Assembly: GCF_002742625.1 (NCBI RefSeq)
Contig: NZ_PEBF01000001.1
Coordinates: 1,860,001-1,924,000, forward strand
Length of the DNA: 64,000 nt
Source of the DNA: Caulobacter sp. FWC2
Lineage (GTDB): Bacteria; Pseudomonadota; Alphaproteobacteria; Caulobacterales; Caulobacteraceae
Direction: 5' to 3'
A program made the translations under genes and the position numbers. Below, piece after piece: positions 26,896-36,311 of the stretch; within the stretch, counting starts at the first letter, position 1; every line of letters starts with the position of its first letter. The notes under the pieces were generated by a model that saw nothing but the letters and a program-made list of their open reading frames with translations, searched no databases and was not told where the DNA came from.

Positions 26896-27739
26896 CGCGC
26901 CCGCGCTGACCGTCGATCTGGACGCGTACTTCGCGCGCATCGGCTATGACGGTCCGCGCGAGCCGACCCTGGCGGTGCTGCGCGCCCTCACGCTGAAGCA
27001 TCCGGACGCCATTCCGTTCGAGAACCTCGACGTGCTGCTGGGCCGTGGGATCAGCATCGTCCCGGCCGACATCGACGCCAAGCTGATCGGCGCCGGGCGG
27101 GGCGGCTACTGCTACGAGCAGAACGGTCTGCTGAAGCGCGTGCTGACGGCCCTGGGCTTCCAGGTCGAGGGCCTGATGGCGCGCGTGCAGTGGATGGCCC
27201 CGGAAGGCGCGCCGGCGCGTCCGCGCTCGCACATGGTGCTGGGCGTGACGCTGGAGGGCGAGACCTGGCTGGCCGACAGCGGCTTTGGCGGCTGTGTGCT
27301 GACCGGTCCGCTGCGGCTGTTCTCGAACGACATCCAGGACACGCCGCACGGTGCGTTCCGGATCGTCGATGTCGAGCACGGCGGGGTGGCCGAGCGCCAG
27401 GTGCAGGCCAATCTCTCGGGCAGGTGGGCGCCGCTCTACCAGGTGGCCCAGGGCGCGTGGGCTGACATCGACTACGAGCAGGTCAATTTCTACACCTACA
27501 CCCACCCCAGCTCGCACTTCACCTGGAGCATGACGGTGGGGCGCACGACGCCGACCGCCCGCTACGCCCTGAAGAACAACCGCTTCACCCATCGTGACGT
27601 CACCGGCGCGGTGGTCGAGCAGCGGGATCTCTCGGCCGACGAGCTGGAAGCGACCCTGCGCGACGTGATCGGTCTGCCGGTCGAGCCGGAATGGCGCGAC
27701 GTGCTGGAGAAGGTTGTCGCCTGGGGTACGCCTTCGTGA
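26888..27739 (+). CDS. Arylamine N-acetyltransferase
   Basis: The product has 283 residues. NAT enzymes acetylate arylamines and hydrazines from acetyl-CoA. The catalytic triad is visible as C75 in RGGYCYEQN, H115 in RSHMVLGV and D130 in LADSGFGG, matching the spacing of the family. The gene overlaps era by 8 bases and recO by 4, so all three are probably co-translated. The insertion of a NAT gene between era and recO is unusual compared with the standard rnc-era-recO order. Confidence 0.93.
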   Translation: MFDAPALTVDLDAYFARIGYDGPREPTLAVLRALTLKHPDAIPFENLDVLLGRGISIVPADIDAKLIGAGRGGYCYEQNGLLKRVLTALGFQVEGLMARVQWMAPEGAPARPRSHMVLGVTLEGETWLADSGFGGCVLTGPLRLFSNDIQDTPHGAFRIVDVEHGGVAERQVQANLSGRWAPLYQVAQGAWADIDYEQVNFYTYTHPSSHFTWSMTVGRTTPTARYALKNNRFTHRDVTGAVVEQRDLSADELEATLRDVIGLPVEPEWRDVLEKVVAWGTPS

Positions 27740-28473
27740 CTACCGAATGGGAGGACGAAGCCTACGTCCTCGCGGCCCGCTCGCACGGCGAGACGGGGGC
27801 CATCGTCGAACTACTGACGGAAGGTCACGGCAAGTTCGCCGCCCACGTGGCCGGCGCGGCCTCGCGACGGATGAAGCCGTTCCTGCAGCCCGGCGCGCGG
27901 GTCATCGCCCGCTATCGCGCCCGGGTCGAGGGGCAGCTGGGCTCGGCCACCCTGGAGCCGATGGGCGAGGGGCCTTCCAGCCTGTTCGACGACAGCCTGG
28001 CGCTGGCGGGACTGTCGTCCGCCGCCTCGATCGCCGCCTCGGCCCTGCCGGAGCGCGAGCCCCATCCCGGCGCCTTCCACGCGCTTGAGGCCCTGATCCG
28101 CGTGCTGGAAATCCCCGACATCTGGCCGGCCGTCTATGTGCGTTACGAGGCGGGCTTGTTGCAGGAACTTGGCTTTGGCCTCGACCTGTCCAAATGCGCG
28201 GCGACCGGCAGCTTCGATGACCTCGTCTATGTCAGCCCGCGCACCGGCCGCGCGGTCAGCCGAGGGGCGGGCGCGCCCTATCACGACAAGCTGCTGCCCT
28301 TGCCGCCGTTCCTGCTGTCCGCCCAAGGCGGCTTGGCGGAGGGCGACGTGAAGGCTGGCCTGGACATCACTGGCCACTTTCTCGAGCAGTTCGTCTTCGG
28401 CCCTCTGAACCGGCCGCTGCCCGCGCCGCGCATGTGGCTGATCGACCGGCTGACGGAGGCGGGGCGGCTTTAG
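27736..28473 (+). CDS. recO: DNA repair protein RecO
   Basis: The product has 245 residues. RecO loads RecA onto gaps with RecF/RecR. The N-terminal OB fold starts at WEDEAYVLAARSHGETGAIVELLT, with GAASRRMKPFLQPGARV following; a helical C-terminal domain lies beyond residue 85. The GTG at 27736 overlaps the nat stop and gives the standard length; an in-frame codon 45 bases upstream would add residues without family similarity. Confidence is high from sequence and from era linkage. Confidence 0.94.
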   Translation: MTTEWEDEAYVLAARSHGETGAIVELLTEGHGKFAAHVAGAASRRMKPFLQPGARVIARYRARVEGQLGSATLEPMGEGPSSLFDDSLALAGLSSAASIAASALPEREPHPGAFHALEALIRVLEIPDIWPAVYVRYEAGLLQELGFGLDLSKCAATGSFDDLVYVSPRTGRAVSRGAGAPYHDKLLPLPPFLLSAQGGLAEGDVKAGLDITGHFLEQFVFGPLNRPLPAPRMWLIDRLTEAGRL

Positions 28474-28595
28474 CGGTCTCGTCGCCCGTGAAATGGGCGC
28501 TGAAGGCCCGAAAACCGGGGATCGTTCCAGCGTAACCGGTCGAATCGTCGGGGAGATTTCTGCTAGAGTCCCGACCCGGAGTACGAATCCCCTCG

Positions 28596-30875
28596 ATGAA
28601 CAAGCCTGTCCTTCCTCCCGGTGGTCCCGACGATGGCGACCGCATCCTCGACGAGCCGCTGACGGAAGCCCTGTCGCGGCGCTATCTGGCCTATGCGCTG
28701 TCGACCATCGGCTCGCGGGCGCTGCCCGACGTGCGCGATGGCCTCAAGCCCGTGCACCGTCGCGTGCTGTACGCGATGAGCAACATGCGCCTCAATCCCG
28801 ACGCCGCGGCGCGCAAGTGCGCCAAGGTGGTCGGCGAGGTGATGGGTAACTTCCACCCCCACGGCGACCAGTCGATCTACGACGCCCTGGTCCGCCTGGC
28901 CCAGGAGTTCAGCCAGCGCATTCCACTGGTCGAAGGACAGGGCAACTTCGGCAATATCGACGGCGATAGCGCCGCGGCCATGCGCTACACCGAGTGCAAG
29001 ATGACGGAAGCGGCGACGCTTCTGCTGGACGGCATCGACGAGGACGCGGTCGACTTCAAGCCGACCTATGACGGCCAGGACGAGGAACCTTACGTTCTGC
29101 CGTCGGGCTTCCCGAACCTGCTGGCCAACGGCTCGTCGGGCATCGCGGTCGGCATGGCCACCTCGATCCCGCCGCACAACGCCGCCGAGCTGATCGACGC
29201 CTGCCACCTGCTGCTGGCCAATCCCGACGCGACGACGGAAGACATTCTGGAGAAGGTCCCCGGACCGGACTTCCCGACCGGCGGCGTCATCGTCGAGCCG
29301 CGCGCCTCCCTGCTGGAGACCTACGAGACCGGTCGTGGCGGCGTGCGCATCCGCGCCAAGTGGGAGAAGGAAGACACCGGTCGCGGCACGTACCAGATCG
29401 TCGTCACCGAGATCCCGTACCAGGTGAAGAAGTCGGATCTGGTCGAGCAACTGGCCGACCTGATCGACAGCAAGAAGGCCGCCCTGCTGGGCGACGTCCG
29501 CGACGAGAGCGCCGAGGACATCCGTCTCGTTCTCGAGCCCAAGTCCAAGAACGTCGAGCCCGAAGTGCTGATGGAGAGCCTGTTCAAGCTCTCGGCGCTG
29601 GAGGCCCGCTTCCCGGTCAATATCAACGTGTTGGACGCACGCGGCACGCCGGGCGTGATGGGCATCAAGCAGGCCCTGATGGCCTTCCTAGCCCACCGCC
29701 GCGAGGTGCTGACCCGCCGGGCCCGTCACCGCCTGGCCAAGATCGAAGCCCGCCTGCACATCCTGGACGGGCTGCTGATCGCCTACCTCAATCTCGACGA
29801 GGTCATTCGGATCGTCCGCTACGAGGACAAGCCGAAGGAAAAGCTGATCGAGACCTTCGGGCTCTCGGACATCCAGGCCGACGCCATCCTCAACACCCGC
29901 CTGCGCCAACTGGCCAAGCTGGAAGAGATGGAGATCCGCCGCGAGCACGCCGAACTGGTCGAGGAGCGCGACGGCATTCTCGCCATGCTGGCCAGCGACG
30001 CCAAGCAGTGGAAGCTGGTCGGTAAGGGCCTGTCGGATGTCCGCGCCACCCTGCTGAAGATCAAGCACCCGCTGGACAAGGCCGGCCGTGCGACGGGCGT
30101 CATCGGCCGCTCGATCTTCGCTGATGCGCCGGTCGTCGACGCCGACGCCGCCATCGAGGCGCTGATCGTCCGGGAACCGATCACCATCATCCTGTCTGAG
30201 CGTGGCTGGATCCGCGCCGCCAAGGGCAAGGTCGAGGATCCGTCCGAACTGAAGTTCAAAGACGGCGACAAGCTGGGTTTCCTGGTCCCGGCCGAGACCA
30301 CCGACAAGCTGCTGATCTTCTCCAGCGACGGCCGCTTCTTCACCCTGGGCTGCGACAAGCTGCCCAGCGCGCGGGGTCATGGCGAGCCGGTGCGGATGAT
30401 GATCGAGCTGGACGACAAGGTGAAGATCATCGACGTCTTCCCGTTCAAGGCTGGCCGCAAGCGTATTCTGGCCTCGAAGCAAGGCTACGGCTTCCTGATG
30501 CCCGAGGAAGAAGCGCTCGCGAACCGCAAGGCCGGCAAGCAGGTCCTGAATGTCGACGCCGCTGGCGCGGCCTTCTGCCTGGAGGCCGTGGGCGACCAGT
30601 TCGCTGTGATCGGCGACAACGCCAAGATCCTGATCTTCCCGATCGAGGAGCTGCCGGAAATGCCGCGCGGCAAGGGCGTCAAGCTGCAGTCCTACCGCGA
30701 GGGCGGCCTGCGCGACGGCCTGTCGTTCAACGCCGAGACCGGGGCCTATTGGATCGACACCGCCGGACGCCGTCGCGACTGGGCGGAGTGGAAGGAATGG
30801 GTCGGCCGCCGGGCCGGGGCTGGGAAACTGGCGCCCAAGGGCTTCGCGACCAACAAGCGGTTCAAGCCGAAATGA
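28596..30875 (+). CDS. parC: DNA topoisomerase IV subunit A
   Basis: The product has 759 residues. ParC is the DNA-cleaving subunit of topoisomerase IV, which separates linked chromosomes. [38 protein letters not shown] and the active-site Tyr in AAMRYTEC are diagnostic. A short, beta-pinwheel-like C-terminal domain distinguishes it from the longer GyrA in this window. Residues Q92 and D96 occupy the positions of E. coli Ser80 and Glu84 in the quinolone-determining region. The gene follows recO after 122 bases. Confidence 0.96.
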   Translation: MNKPVLPPGGPDDGDRILDEPLTEALSRRYLAYALSTIGSRALPDVRDGLKPVHRRVLYAMSNMRLNPDAAARKCAKVVGEVMGNFHPHGDQSIYDALVRLAQEFSQRIPLVEGQGNFGNIDGDSAAAMRYTECKMTEAATLLLDGIDEDAVDFKPTYDGQDEEPYVLPSGFPNLLANGSSGIAVGMATSIPPHNAAELIDACHLLLANPDATTEDILEKVPGPDFPTGGVIVEPRASLLETYETGRGGVRIRAKWEKEDTGRGTYQIVVTEIPYQVKKSDLVEQLADLIDSKKAALLGDVRDESAEDIRLVLEPKSKNVEPEVLMESLFKLSALEARFPVNINVLDARGTPGVMGIKQALMAFLAHRREVLTRRARHRLAKIEARLHILDGLLIAYLNLDEVIRIVRYEDKPKEKLIETFGLSDIQADAILNTRLRQLAKLEEMEIRREHAELVEERDGILAMLASDAKQWKLVGKGLSDVRATLLKIKHPLDKAGRATGVIGRSIFADAPVVDADAAIEALIVREPITIILSERGWIRAAKGKVEDPSELKFKDGDKLGFLVPAETTDKLLIFSSDGRFFTLGCDKLPSARGHGEPVRMMIELDDKVKIIDVFPFKAGRKRILASKQGYGFLMPEEEALANRKAGKQVLNVDAAGAAFCLEAVGDQFAVIGDNAKILIFPIEELPEMPRGKGVKLQSYREGGLRDGLSFNAETGAYWIDTAGRRRDWAEWKEWVGRRAGAGKLAPKGFATNKRFKPK

Positions 30876-30885
30876 GCGTGATCCA

Positions 30886-32283
30886 GTGAGTGGGGGACGG
30901 CTGCGTCGCCGCGCGCTGAGCTTGATGGCCGGCGTCTTCGGCTGCGCGGCCGTCGCCGCGACTCCGGCCCTGGCCCTGCCCAAGGGCAAGCCGGAGGAGC
31001 AGGGCTTCAGCGCCGAACGGCTCAGGAAGCTGGACGACCACATGCAGGCGATGGTCGACCGCGGCCAGATCGCCGGCGGCGTGACCCTGCTGGCCCGTCA
31101 CGGCCGCATCGTCCACGCCAAGGCCTTCGGCCGAAAGGCCCTGGGCGGCGAGCCGATGCCGCTCAACGCCATCTTCCGCATCCGCTCGGAGACCAAGCCG
31201 GTCACCGGCGTGGCGATGATGATCCTGTACGAGCAGGGCCTGTGGAAGCTGGACGATCCGATCAGCAAGTTCGTCCCGGAATTCGCCAATCTCCGGATTG
31301 TCACGGGCGTCGACGCGGCCGGCCAGCCCATCCTGACGCCGGTCACCCGCGCCCCAACCATGCGCGAGCTGATGACCCATACGGCCGGCTTCGCCTATGG
31401 CATCGCCGACGATCCCAACAGTCCGGCCGACCAGGCCTACTATCGCGCCGGCGTGCTGCAGTCGGGATCGCTGAACGAGCTGGTCCAGAAGGTCTCGGGC
31501 CTGCCGATGTTCTCCGAGCCGGGGCAACTGTGGCGCTACAGCGTGGCGGCCGACATCCAGGGCTACATCGTTGAGAAGTTGTCGGGCGAGAGCCTGCCCG
31601 TCTTCATGGAAGAGCACATCTTCGCGCCATTGGGGATGAAGGACACCGCCTTCTATGTGCCGGCTCAGAAGCAGCCGCGCCTGGCCGCGCTCTATGACGG
31701 CGATCCGGCGACAGGCGCCCTGGTCCCGGCCATGGAAGGGGCCTGGCGTGATGTCAGCAAGCCGCCCGCCGCGCCGCTGGGCGGGGGCGGCCTCGTCTCG
31801 ACGGCCGGCGACTTCGCGCGCTTCGCCCAGATGATCCTGAACAAGGGCGCGCTGGATGGCGTGCGGATTCTCAAGCCCGAGACCGTGGCCCTGATGACCC
31901 AGAACCACCTGCCGTCGGGCTTCGTGGTCACGACCAACGGCACGACGGGCGTTCTGAACCCGGGGCCGAAGCCGTTCCCGTTCGCGGCTGGCATGGGCTA
32001 CGGCCTCGACATGGCGGTGGCCGTCGATCCCGCCGCCTCGGGCGCGCCGGTGGGGCCTGGGACGGTCAGCTGGGGCGGCAGCGCCGGTACCTGGTTCTGG
32101 ATCGACCCGGTCAACGACCTGTTCTTCGTCGGCATGATCCAGCGTCTAGGCGGGGTTGGGCCGGGCCTGGACGCCCAGTCGCGGGCCCTGGTCTATCAAG
32201 CGATCGAGCGGCCGCCGCTCGTCGCCGCGCCAACCGGCCAGCCGCCGGCCAAGGCGCCGCTCAAGACGACCGCCGCGCGCTAG
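30886..32283 (+). CDS. Exported serine hydrolase of the beta-lactamase/esterase (family VIII) fold
   Basis: The product has 465 residues. A signal peptide with a RLRRRA start and a hydrophobic core ends near ATPALA. The catalytic SxxK is S101-E-T-K104 and the Tyr motif is YSVAAD, the pattern of EstB-type esterases rather than true beta-lactamases. HTAGFAYG and SAGTWFWIDP are further family segments. The substrate could be an ester or a cell-wall or drug-like amide. The GTG lies 10 bases after the parC stop. It is a paralogue of the gene at 33994. The C-terminus has an unusual Pro/Ala-rich tail. Confidence 0.87.
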   Translation: MSGGRLRRRALSLMAGVFGCAAVAATPALALPKGKPEEQGFSAERLRKLDDHMQAMVDRGQIAGGVTLLARHGRIVHAKAFGRKALGGEPMPLNAIFRIRSETKPVTGVAMMILYEQGLWKLDDPISKFVPEFANLRIVTGVDAAGQPILTPVTRAPTMRELMTHTAGFAYGIADDPNSPADQAYYRAGVLQSGSLNELVQKVSGLPMFSEPGQLWRYSVAADIQGYIVEKLSGESLPVFMEEHIFAPLGMKDTAFYVPAQKQPRLAALYDGDPATGALVPAMEGAWRDVSKPPAAPLGGGGLVSTAGDFARFAQMILNKGALDGVRILKPETVALMTQNHLPSGFVVTTNGTTGVLNPGPKPFPFAAGMGYGLDMAVAVDPAASGAPVGPGTVSWGGSAGTWFWIDPVNDLFFVGMIQRLGGVGPGLDAQSRALVYQAIERPPLVAAPTGQPPAKAPLKTTAAR

Positions 32284-32287
32284 GTCC

Positions 32288-32323
32288 GAAAAGAAAACTC
32301 CCCCCGCCGTCCGGCGAGGGGAG
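32288..32323 (-). terminator. Intrinsic terminator of the RsaA-like gene
   Basis: The minus strand reads CTCCCCTCGCCG-GA-CGGCGGGGGGAG followed by TTTTCTTTT, a strong GC hairpin and T-tract. It begins about 28 bases after the stop of the minus-strand gene and also faces the end of the serine hydrolase gene. Confidence 0.85.
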
Positions 32324-32351
32324 CTCGATCACGACCTGGGGGGCTGATTTC

Positions 32352-33788
32352 CTAGGCCGCGAACAGGATGTCGGCGACCTGGCTGGTCTTGCCGACGCTC
32401 AGGCCGGTGACGCCGGCCAGCTTGATCAGGCCGTCGCCGGCGTCCAGCCCGGCCACGCCGTTCTGGTGGAAGACATAGGTGTCGCCGTGCCACTCGAAGA
32501 CCGTGTTGTTGTTGGCGGCGGTCAGGCCGGCATAGGCGGTCAGGGCGTCGTCGAAGGTGGCCGTGGCGACGAAGGCGATCTGGCGCTTCTCGCCGACCCC
32601 GAGCACGCCGGCGAAGGTCAAGGCGTCGAAGCCTTTCTGGAAGTCGTCGATCACGGGGATGTTTGTGGCCTTGCCGTTGGCCAGATGCAGGCCGGCGAAG
32701 GCGCCGATGTCGATGTTGTCGTGACCCGCGCCCGTTGTGATGCGGCCATCGAACTGTTCGACGAAGATCGAGTCGTTTCCCGTTCCGGTGTCGATCTGGC
32801 CGCGCATCGGGCCGTTGTCGACGAAGATGGTGTCGTTGCCGCCGCCGGTGCGGATGTAGCGCCCGGCGTCAAGGCCGCCCTGGTTGGCGATCAAGGGCCT
32901 GAGAACGTCGTTTCCCTCGGTGGCCAGGACATGCGTGTCGTCGGCCGCGCCTTGCTGGCGGACGTCGACGTTCCAATCGTGGGCGAAGCGCGCGGTCTCG
33001 CCCGGCAGGCCCGGATCGCTGCCGCCGCCCGACGCGTAGTCGCCGCCCGGGCCGTAGAGCGAGATAAACGCGGGTGTGGGCGTGGCCTTGCCGTCGATCG
33101 CGACATCGGCGAGGTAGGCGCGCATGGCCTCGACATAGGGGCCCTTGTTCTCCTGCACCGCCACGGCCATCAGCCAGCCGACCATGGCCGCGCGCGTACC
33201 GATACCGAACGAGCCGTCTCCGCCGATCGCCTCGAAATAGGCGAAGCGGCCGTAGGTTCCGCCGAGGCCGTTCGGCACGGGCTCGGCGAACAGGGCCAGC
33301 ACCTCATCCAGGCTCTTCTCGACGCCGAACAGTTTGAAATAGGTCCTCTGGAAGGTGTTGATCGGCGAACCGTTCTCACCGTAGGCGGCGATGAAGGCGT
33401 CGCGCCCTTCGCCGTTCTTGATCAGGTTCACCGCGAAATTGATGTAGCGGTTGGTCGTGTCGAAACTGGCGTAGTAGGCGCTGTTCAGATTGTTAGGATT
33501 GGGGCCGCTGGCCGAGACGAGATAGTCGAGCCCAGCCGTGCCGAGGCTGAGGTTGGCCAGGAAGCCATAGGACATCACCGCCACTTCGGTCGTGGCCTTG
33601 GCGCTGTCCTGGATCCAGCGCACGGCGGAGGCATAGCTCCAGAGGTCGCCGACCATGCCGGCTCTCTCGGCGTCGATGCCCTGCGCCATCAGCGTCAGTT
33701 GGGTCGAAGCAGAAAGGGGGAGTTCCACCTGTGCCGGCACGCGGTGGATGTTGCGATAGATGGTGATCAGGTTGTCCAGGGTGGCCAT
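32352..33788 (-). CDS. RsaA-like secreted protein with S-layer N-terminal domain and RTX repeats
   Basis: The product has 478 residues and no signal peptide. Residues 1-250 resemble, from memory, the N-terminal lipopolysaccharide-anchoring domain of the Caulobacter S-layer protein RsaA: TAGLDYLV, NLNSAYYASF and NRYINFAVNL align well. A linker with G/D/P-rich sequence (246-262) leads to RTX-type calcium repeats at 314-361 (GGGNDTIFV, GTGNDSIFV, GAGHDNIDI). Residues 410-478 resemble the RsaA C-terminal type I secretion signal (FEWHGDTYVF, DGLIKLAGV). It therefore looks like a short, type I-secreted surface protein lacking the central crystallising domain. No secretion genes are adjacent. The upstream region is AT-rich. 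Confidence 0.75.
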   Translation of the reverse strand: MATLDNLITIYRNIHRVPAQVELPLSASTQLTLMAQGIDAERAGMVGDLWSYASAVRWIQDSAKATTEVAVMSYGFLANLSLGTAGLDYLVSASGPNPNNLNSAYYASFDTTNRYINFAVNLIKNGEGRDAFIAAYGENGSPINTFQRTYFKLFGVEKSLDEVLALFAEPVPNGLGGTYGRFAYFEAIGGDGSFGIGTRAAMVGWLMAVAVQENKGPYVEAMRAYLADVAIDGKATPTPAFISLYGPGGDYASGGGSDPGLPGETARFAHDWNVDVRQQGAADDTHVLATEGNDVLRPLIANQGGLDAGRYIRTGGGNDTIFVDNGPMRGQIDTGTGNDSIFVEQFDGRITTGAGHDNIDIGAFAGLHLANGKATNIPVIDDFQKGFDALTFAGVLGVGEKRQIAFVATATFDDALTAYAGLTAANNNTVFEWHGDTYVFHQNGVAGLDAGDGLIKLAGVTGLSVGKTSQVADILFAA

Positions 33789-33993
33789 GGCCAGCGCCGC
33801 CTATATGAATAATTCGTAATCCCTCGTGCAGTAAAAAATATACATGAACCCGGTTCGGGCAACCCTGTTCTTCATGAAATAACCTTAACCTTGGGCGTGA
33901 CGGATCGCTCGTCATCCGGACGTTGAAAAAGCGGGTTTCAACGGCGATGCGCCCGCTCTAAGGTCGGGTCAAACATCTGTTCGGGAGGGCGAC

Positions 33994-35307
33994 TTGGCGT
34001 TTCGGAAGTTCATCGCGGCCGCGCTGGCCGCGACGCTGCTCTGCGGCGGCTCGACCGCGGCCCTGGCCGCGTCCAATAAGCCCGCCATCATCGCTGCGGC
34101 GCCGGAAAGCGTCGGCTTCTCGGCCGAGGGGCTGAAGAAACTGGACGCCCACATGCAGAGCCTGGTCGACACCGGCCACCTGCCGGGCGTCACCACCATG
34201 CTGGTCCGGCACGGCAAGATCGTGAACTACGAGGTTCATGGCAAGAAGGGCTTCGACGGCCCGCCTATGACCAAGGACACGATCTTCCGCATCTATTCCC
34301 AGACCAAGCCGGTCACGGGCGTGGCCATGATGATCCTCTACGAAGAGGGCAAGTGGAAGCTGGACGACCCGGTCAGCAAGTACATCCCCGAGTTCGCCAG
34401 CTTGCGCGTCTTCAAGGGCGTCAATGCCGACGGCTCGTTCGACACCGTGCCGGCCGACCGGCCGCCGACCCTGCGCGAGATCATGAGCCACTCGGGCGGC
34501 TTCGCCTACGGCCTGGTCCCCGACAACCCCATCGACAAGGCCTATGTCTCGACCGGCGTGCTTGGCGCCAAGTCCAGCCAGGAGTTTGTCCAGAAAGTCG
34601 CCGCCCTGCCGCTGGTCGCTCAGCCGGGGACACGCTGGAAGTACAGCGTTTCGGTCGATATCCAGGGCCTGCTGATCGAAAAGCTTTCGGGCATGTCGCT
34701 GGGCGACTTCATGCAGAAGCGGATCTTCACACCGCTGAACATGACCGACACCGGCTTCTGGCTGCCGGCCCAGAAGATGGACCGCCTGGCTTCCCTTTAT
34801 CTGTGGGGGCCGAAGCAGCAGAAGCTGATCCCCGCCGAAGGCTTCATGGTCCTGGACATCACCAAGCCGCCGGCGTTGCCCTCGGGCGGCGGCGGCCTGG
34901 TCTCGACCAATGCCGACTACGCGCGCTTCGCCCAGATGCTGCTGAACGGCGGCGAGCTGGAAGGCCACCGGATCCTGAAGCCCGAGACCGTGAAGCTGAT
35001 GCGGACCAACGTGCTCAGCGATGCGATCATGAATTCCAACGATCCGCCGTTCAACACCGCTGCGGGCAAGGGCTTCGGTCTGGATTTCGCGGTGGTGCTG
35101 GATAGCGCCAAGGCCAGACCGTACGGGCAGGGGACCTTCAGCTGGGGCGGCGCGGCCGGCACCTGGTTCTGGATCGACCCGACCAACGACCTGTTCTTCC
35201 TGGGCATGATCCACATCCTCAATAAGGGCGGCGATCCGGCCATCAAGGACATCGACGACGACAGCGCCAAGCTGGTCTACGGCGCTCTGATCGACGCCAA
35301 GAAATAG
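33994..35307 (+). CDS. Exported serine hydrolase of the beta-lactamase/esterase (family VIII) fold, paralogue
   Basis: The product has 437 residues. The signal peptide ends near TAALAAS. The catalytic SxxK is S102-Q-T-K105, the Tyr motif is YSVSVD, and GGAAGTWFWIDP is near the C-terminus. Most blocks match the protein encoded at 30886-32283, so the two arose by duplication. The TTG start is chosen because GGGAGGGCGAC precedes it at ideal distance. It diverges from the RsaA-like gene across a 205-base AT-rich gap. It may be followed by the reductase operon after 41 bases. Confidence 0.87.
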   Translation: MAFRKFIAAALAATLLCGGSTAALAASNKPAIIAAAPESVGFSAEGLKKLDAHMQSLVDTGHLPGVTTMLVRHGKIVNYEVHGKKGFDGPPMTKDTIFRIYSQTKPVTGVAMMILYEEGKWKLDDPVSKYIPEFASLRVFKGVNADGSFDTVPADRPPTLREIMSHSGGFAYGLVPDNPIDKAYVSTGVLGAKSSQEFVQKVAALPLVAQPGTRWKYSVSVDIQGLLIEKLSGMSLGDFMQKRIFTPLNMTDTGFWLPAQKMDRLASLYLWGPKQQKLIPAEGFMVLDITKPPALPSGGGGLVSTNADYARFAQMLLNGGELEGHRILKPETVKLMRTNVLSDAIMNSNDPPFNTAAGKGFGLDFAVVLDSAKARPYGQGTFSWGGAAGTWFWIDPTNDLFFLGMIHILNKGGDPAIKDIDDDSAKLVYGALIDAKK

Positions 35308-35348
35308 CGCTCTTTCAAGAGCCAAGAACAAAAACAGGGAGTAACGCC

Positions 35349-36311
35349 ATGAAGGCCGCCGTCTATTATGAGACCGGGGCGCCGGACGTCCTTCGCTACG
35401 AGGACGTCGCCGACCCCGTCTGCCATGCCCAGGGCGTGGTCATCCGCGTCGAGGCGGTCAGCATCGAGGGCGGGGACACCCTCAATCGCGGCGGCGGCCA
35501 GATGGCGGGAAGCCCGCACATCGTCGGCTACCAGGCCGCCGGCGAGATTGTCGAGGTCGGGGCCGAGGTCACCCACCTGAAGGTCGGGACGAGGGTCGTC
35601 ACCGTGAACGCGTTCGGTTCGCACGCCGAGCTGCGCGCTGTTCCAGCCCGCAACGCCTGGCCGATCCCCGATGGCTTCGACATCCACAAGGCCTCGGCCA
35701 TTCCGGTGCCGTTCGGCACGGCCCACGAGTGCCTGTTCGGCGCGGGCCACCTGAAAGCCGGCGAGACGGTGCTGGTGCAGGCCGGGGCGGGGGCCGTAGG
35801 CCTGGCCGCCATCCAACTGGCCAAGCAGGCGGGCGCCACGGTGCTGGCCTCGGCCTCCAGCGACGAGCGACTGGAGCGCCTGAAGGCGTTCGGCATGGAT
35901 CACGGGATCAACTATGGCCGCGACGACCTGGTCGAGCAGGTGATGAAGCTGACCGGCGGCAAGGGCGTCGATCTGGTCGTCGATCCGGTCGGCGGCGCCA
36001 CCTTGCAAAGCAGCCTCGGCGCCCTGGGCTATCGCGGCCGGATCTCGCTGGTCGGCAATGCCGGGCGCGAGCCGATGAAGGTGGACGTGTCTTCGCTGAT
36101 GGGCGGAAACCGCTCGCTGACCGGCGTCTTCCTGGGCGCCGAGATCATGACCGACCGAGTCCACGACATGATCCAGGAAATGATCGACCGGGCCGCCAAG
36201 GGTGAGCTGGAGGTCGTGATCGACAAGACCTTCCCGCTGTCCGAAGCCGCCGCCGCCCATGCCTATATCGAAAGCCGCCAGGCTGTCGGGCGGGTGCTGC
36301 TGATCCCATGA
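35349..36311 (+). CDS. Zinc-independent medium-chain dehydrogenase/quinone oxidoreductase
   Basis: The product has 320 residues. The N-terminal GroES-like fold starts at MKAAVYYETGAPDVLRYED, and the NADPH-binding GAGAVGLAAIQLAK is near residue 147. Zinc-ligand Cys/His pairs of alcohol dehydrogenases are absent, so it belongs to the quinone oxidoreductase (QOR/zeta-crystallin) branch. Typical activity is NADPH-dependent reduction of quinones or activated double bonds. It overlaps the next gene by 4 bases, forming a three-gene operon with the dioxygenase-like and SDR genes. Confidence 0.88.
   Translation: MKAAVYYETGAPDVLRYEDVADPVCHAQGVVIRVEAVSIEGGDTLNRGGGQMAGSPHIVGYQAAGEIVEVGAEVTHLKVGTRVVTVNAFGSHAELRAVPARNAWPIPDGFDIHKASAIPVPFGTAHECLFGAGHLKAGETVLVQAGAGAVGLAAIQLAKQAGATVLASASSDERLERLKAFGMDHGINYGRDDLVEQVMKLTGGKGVDLVVDPVGGATLQSSLGALGYRGRISLVGNAGREPMKVDVSSLMGGNRSLTGVFLGAEIMTDRVHDMIQEMIDRAAKGELEVVIDKTFPLSEAAAAHAYIESRQAVGRVLLIP

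Noticed and set aside
30886..32283. True class C beta-lactamase resistance gene
   Set aside because: The SxxK and Tyr motifs match family VIII esterases (YSVAAD), and the YxN and KTG patterns of class C enzymes are absent.
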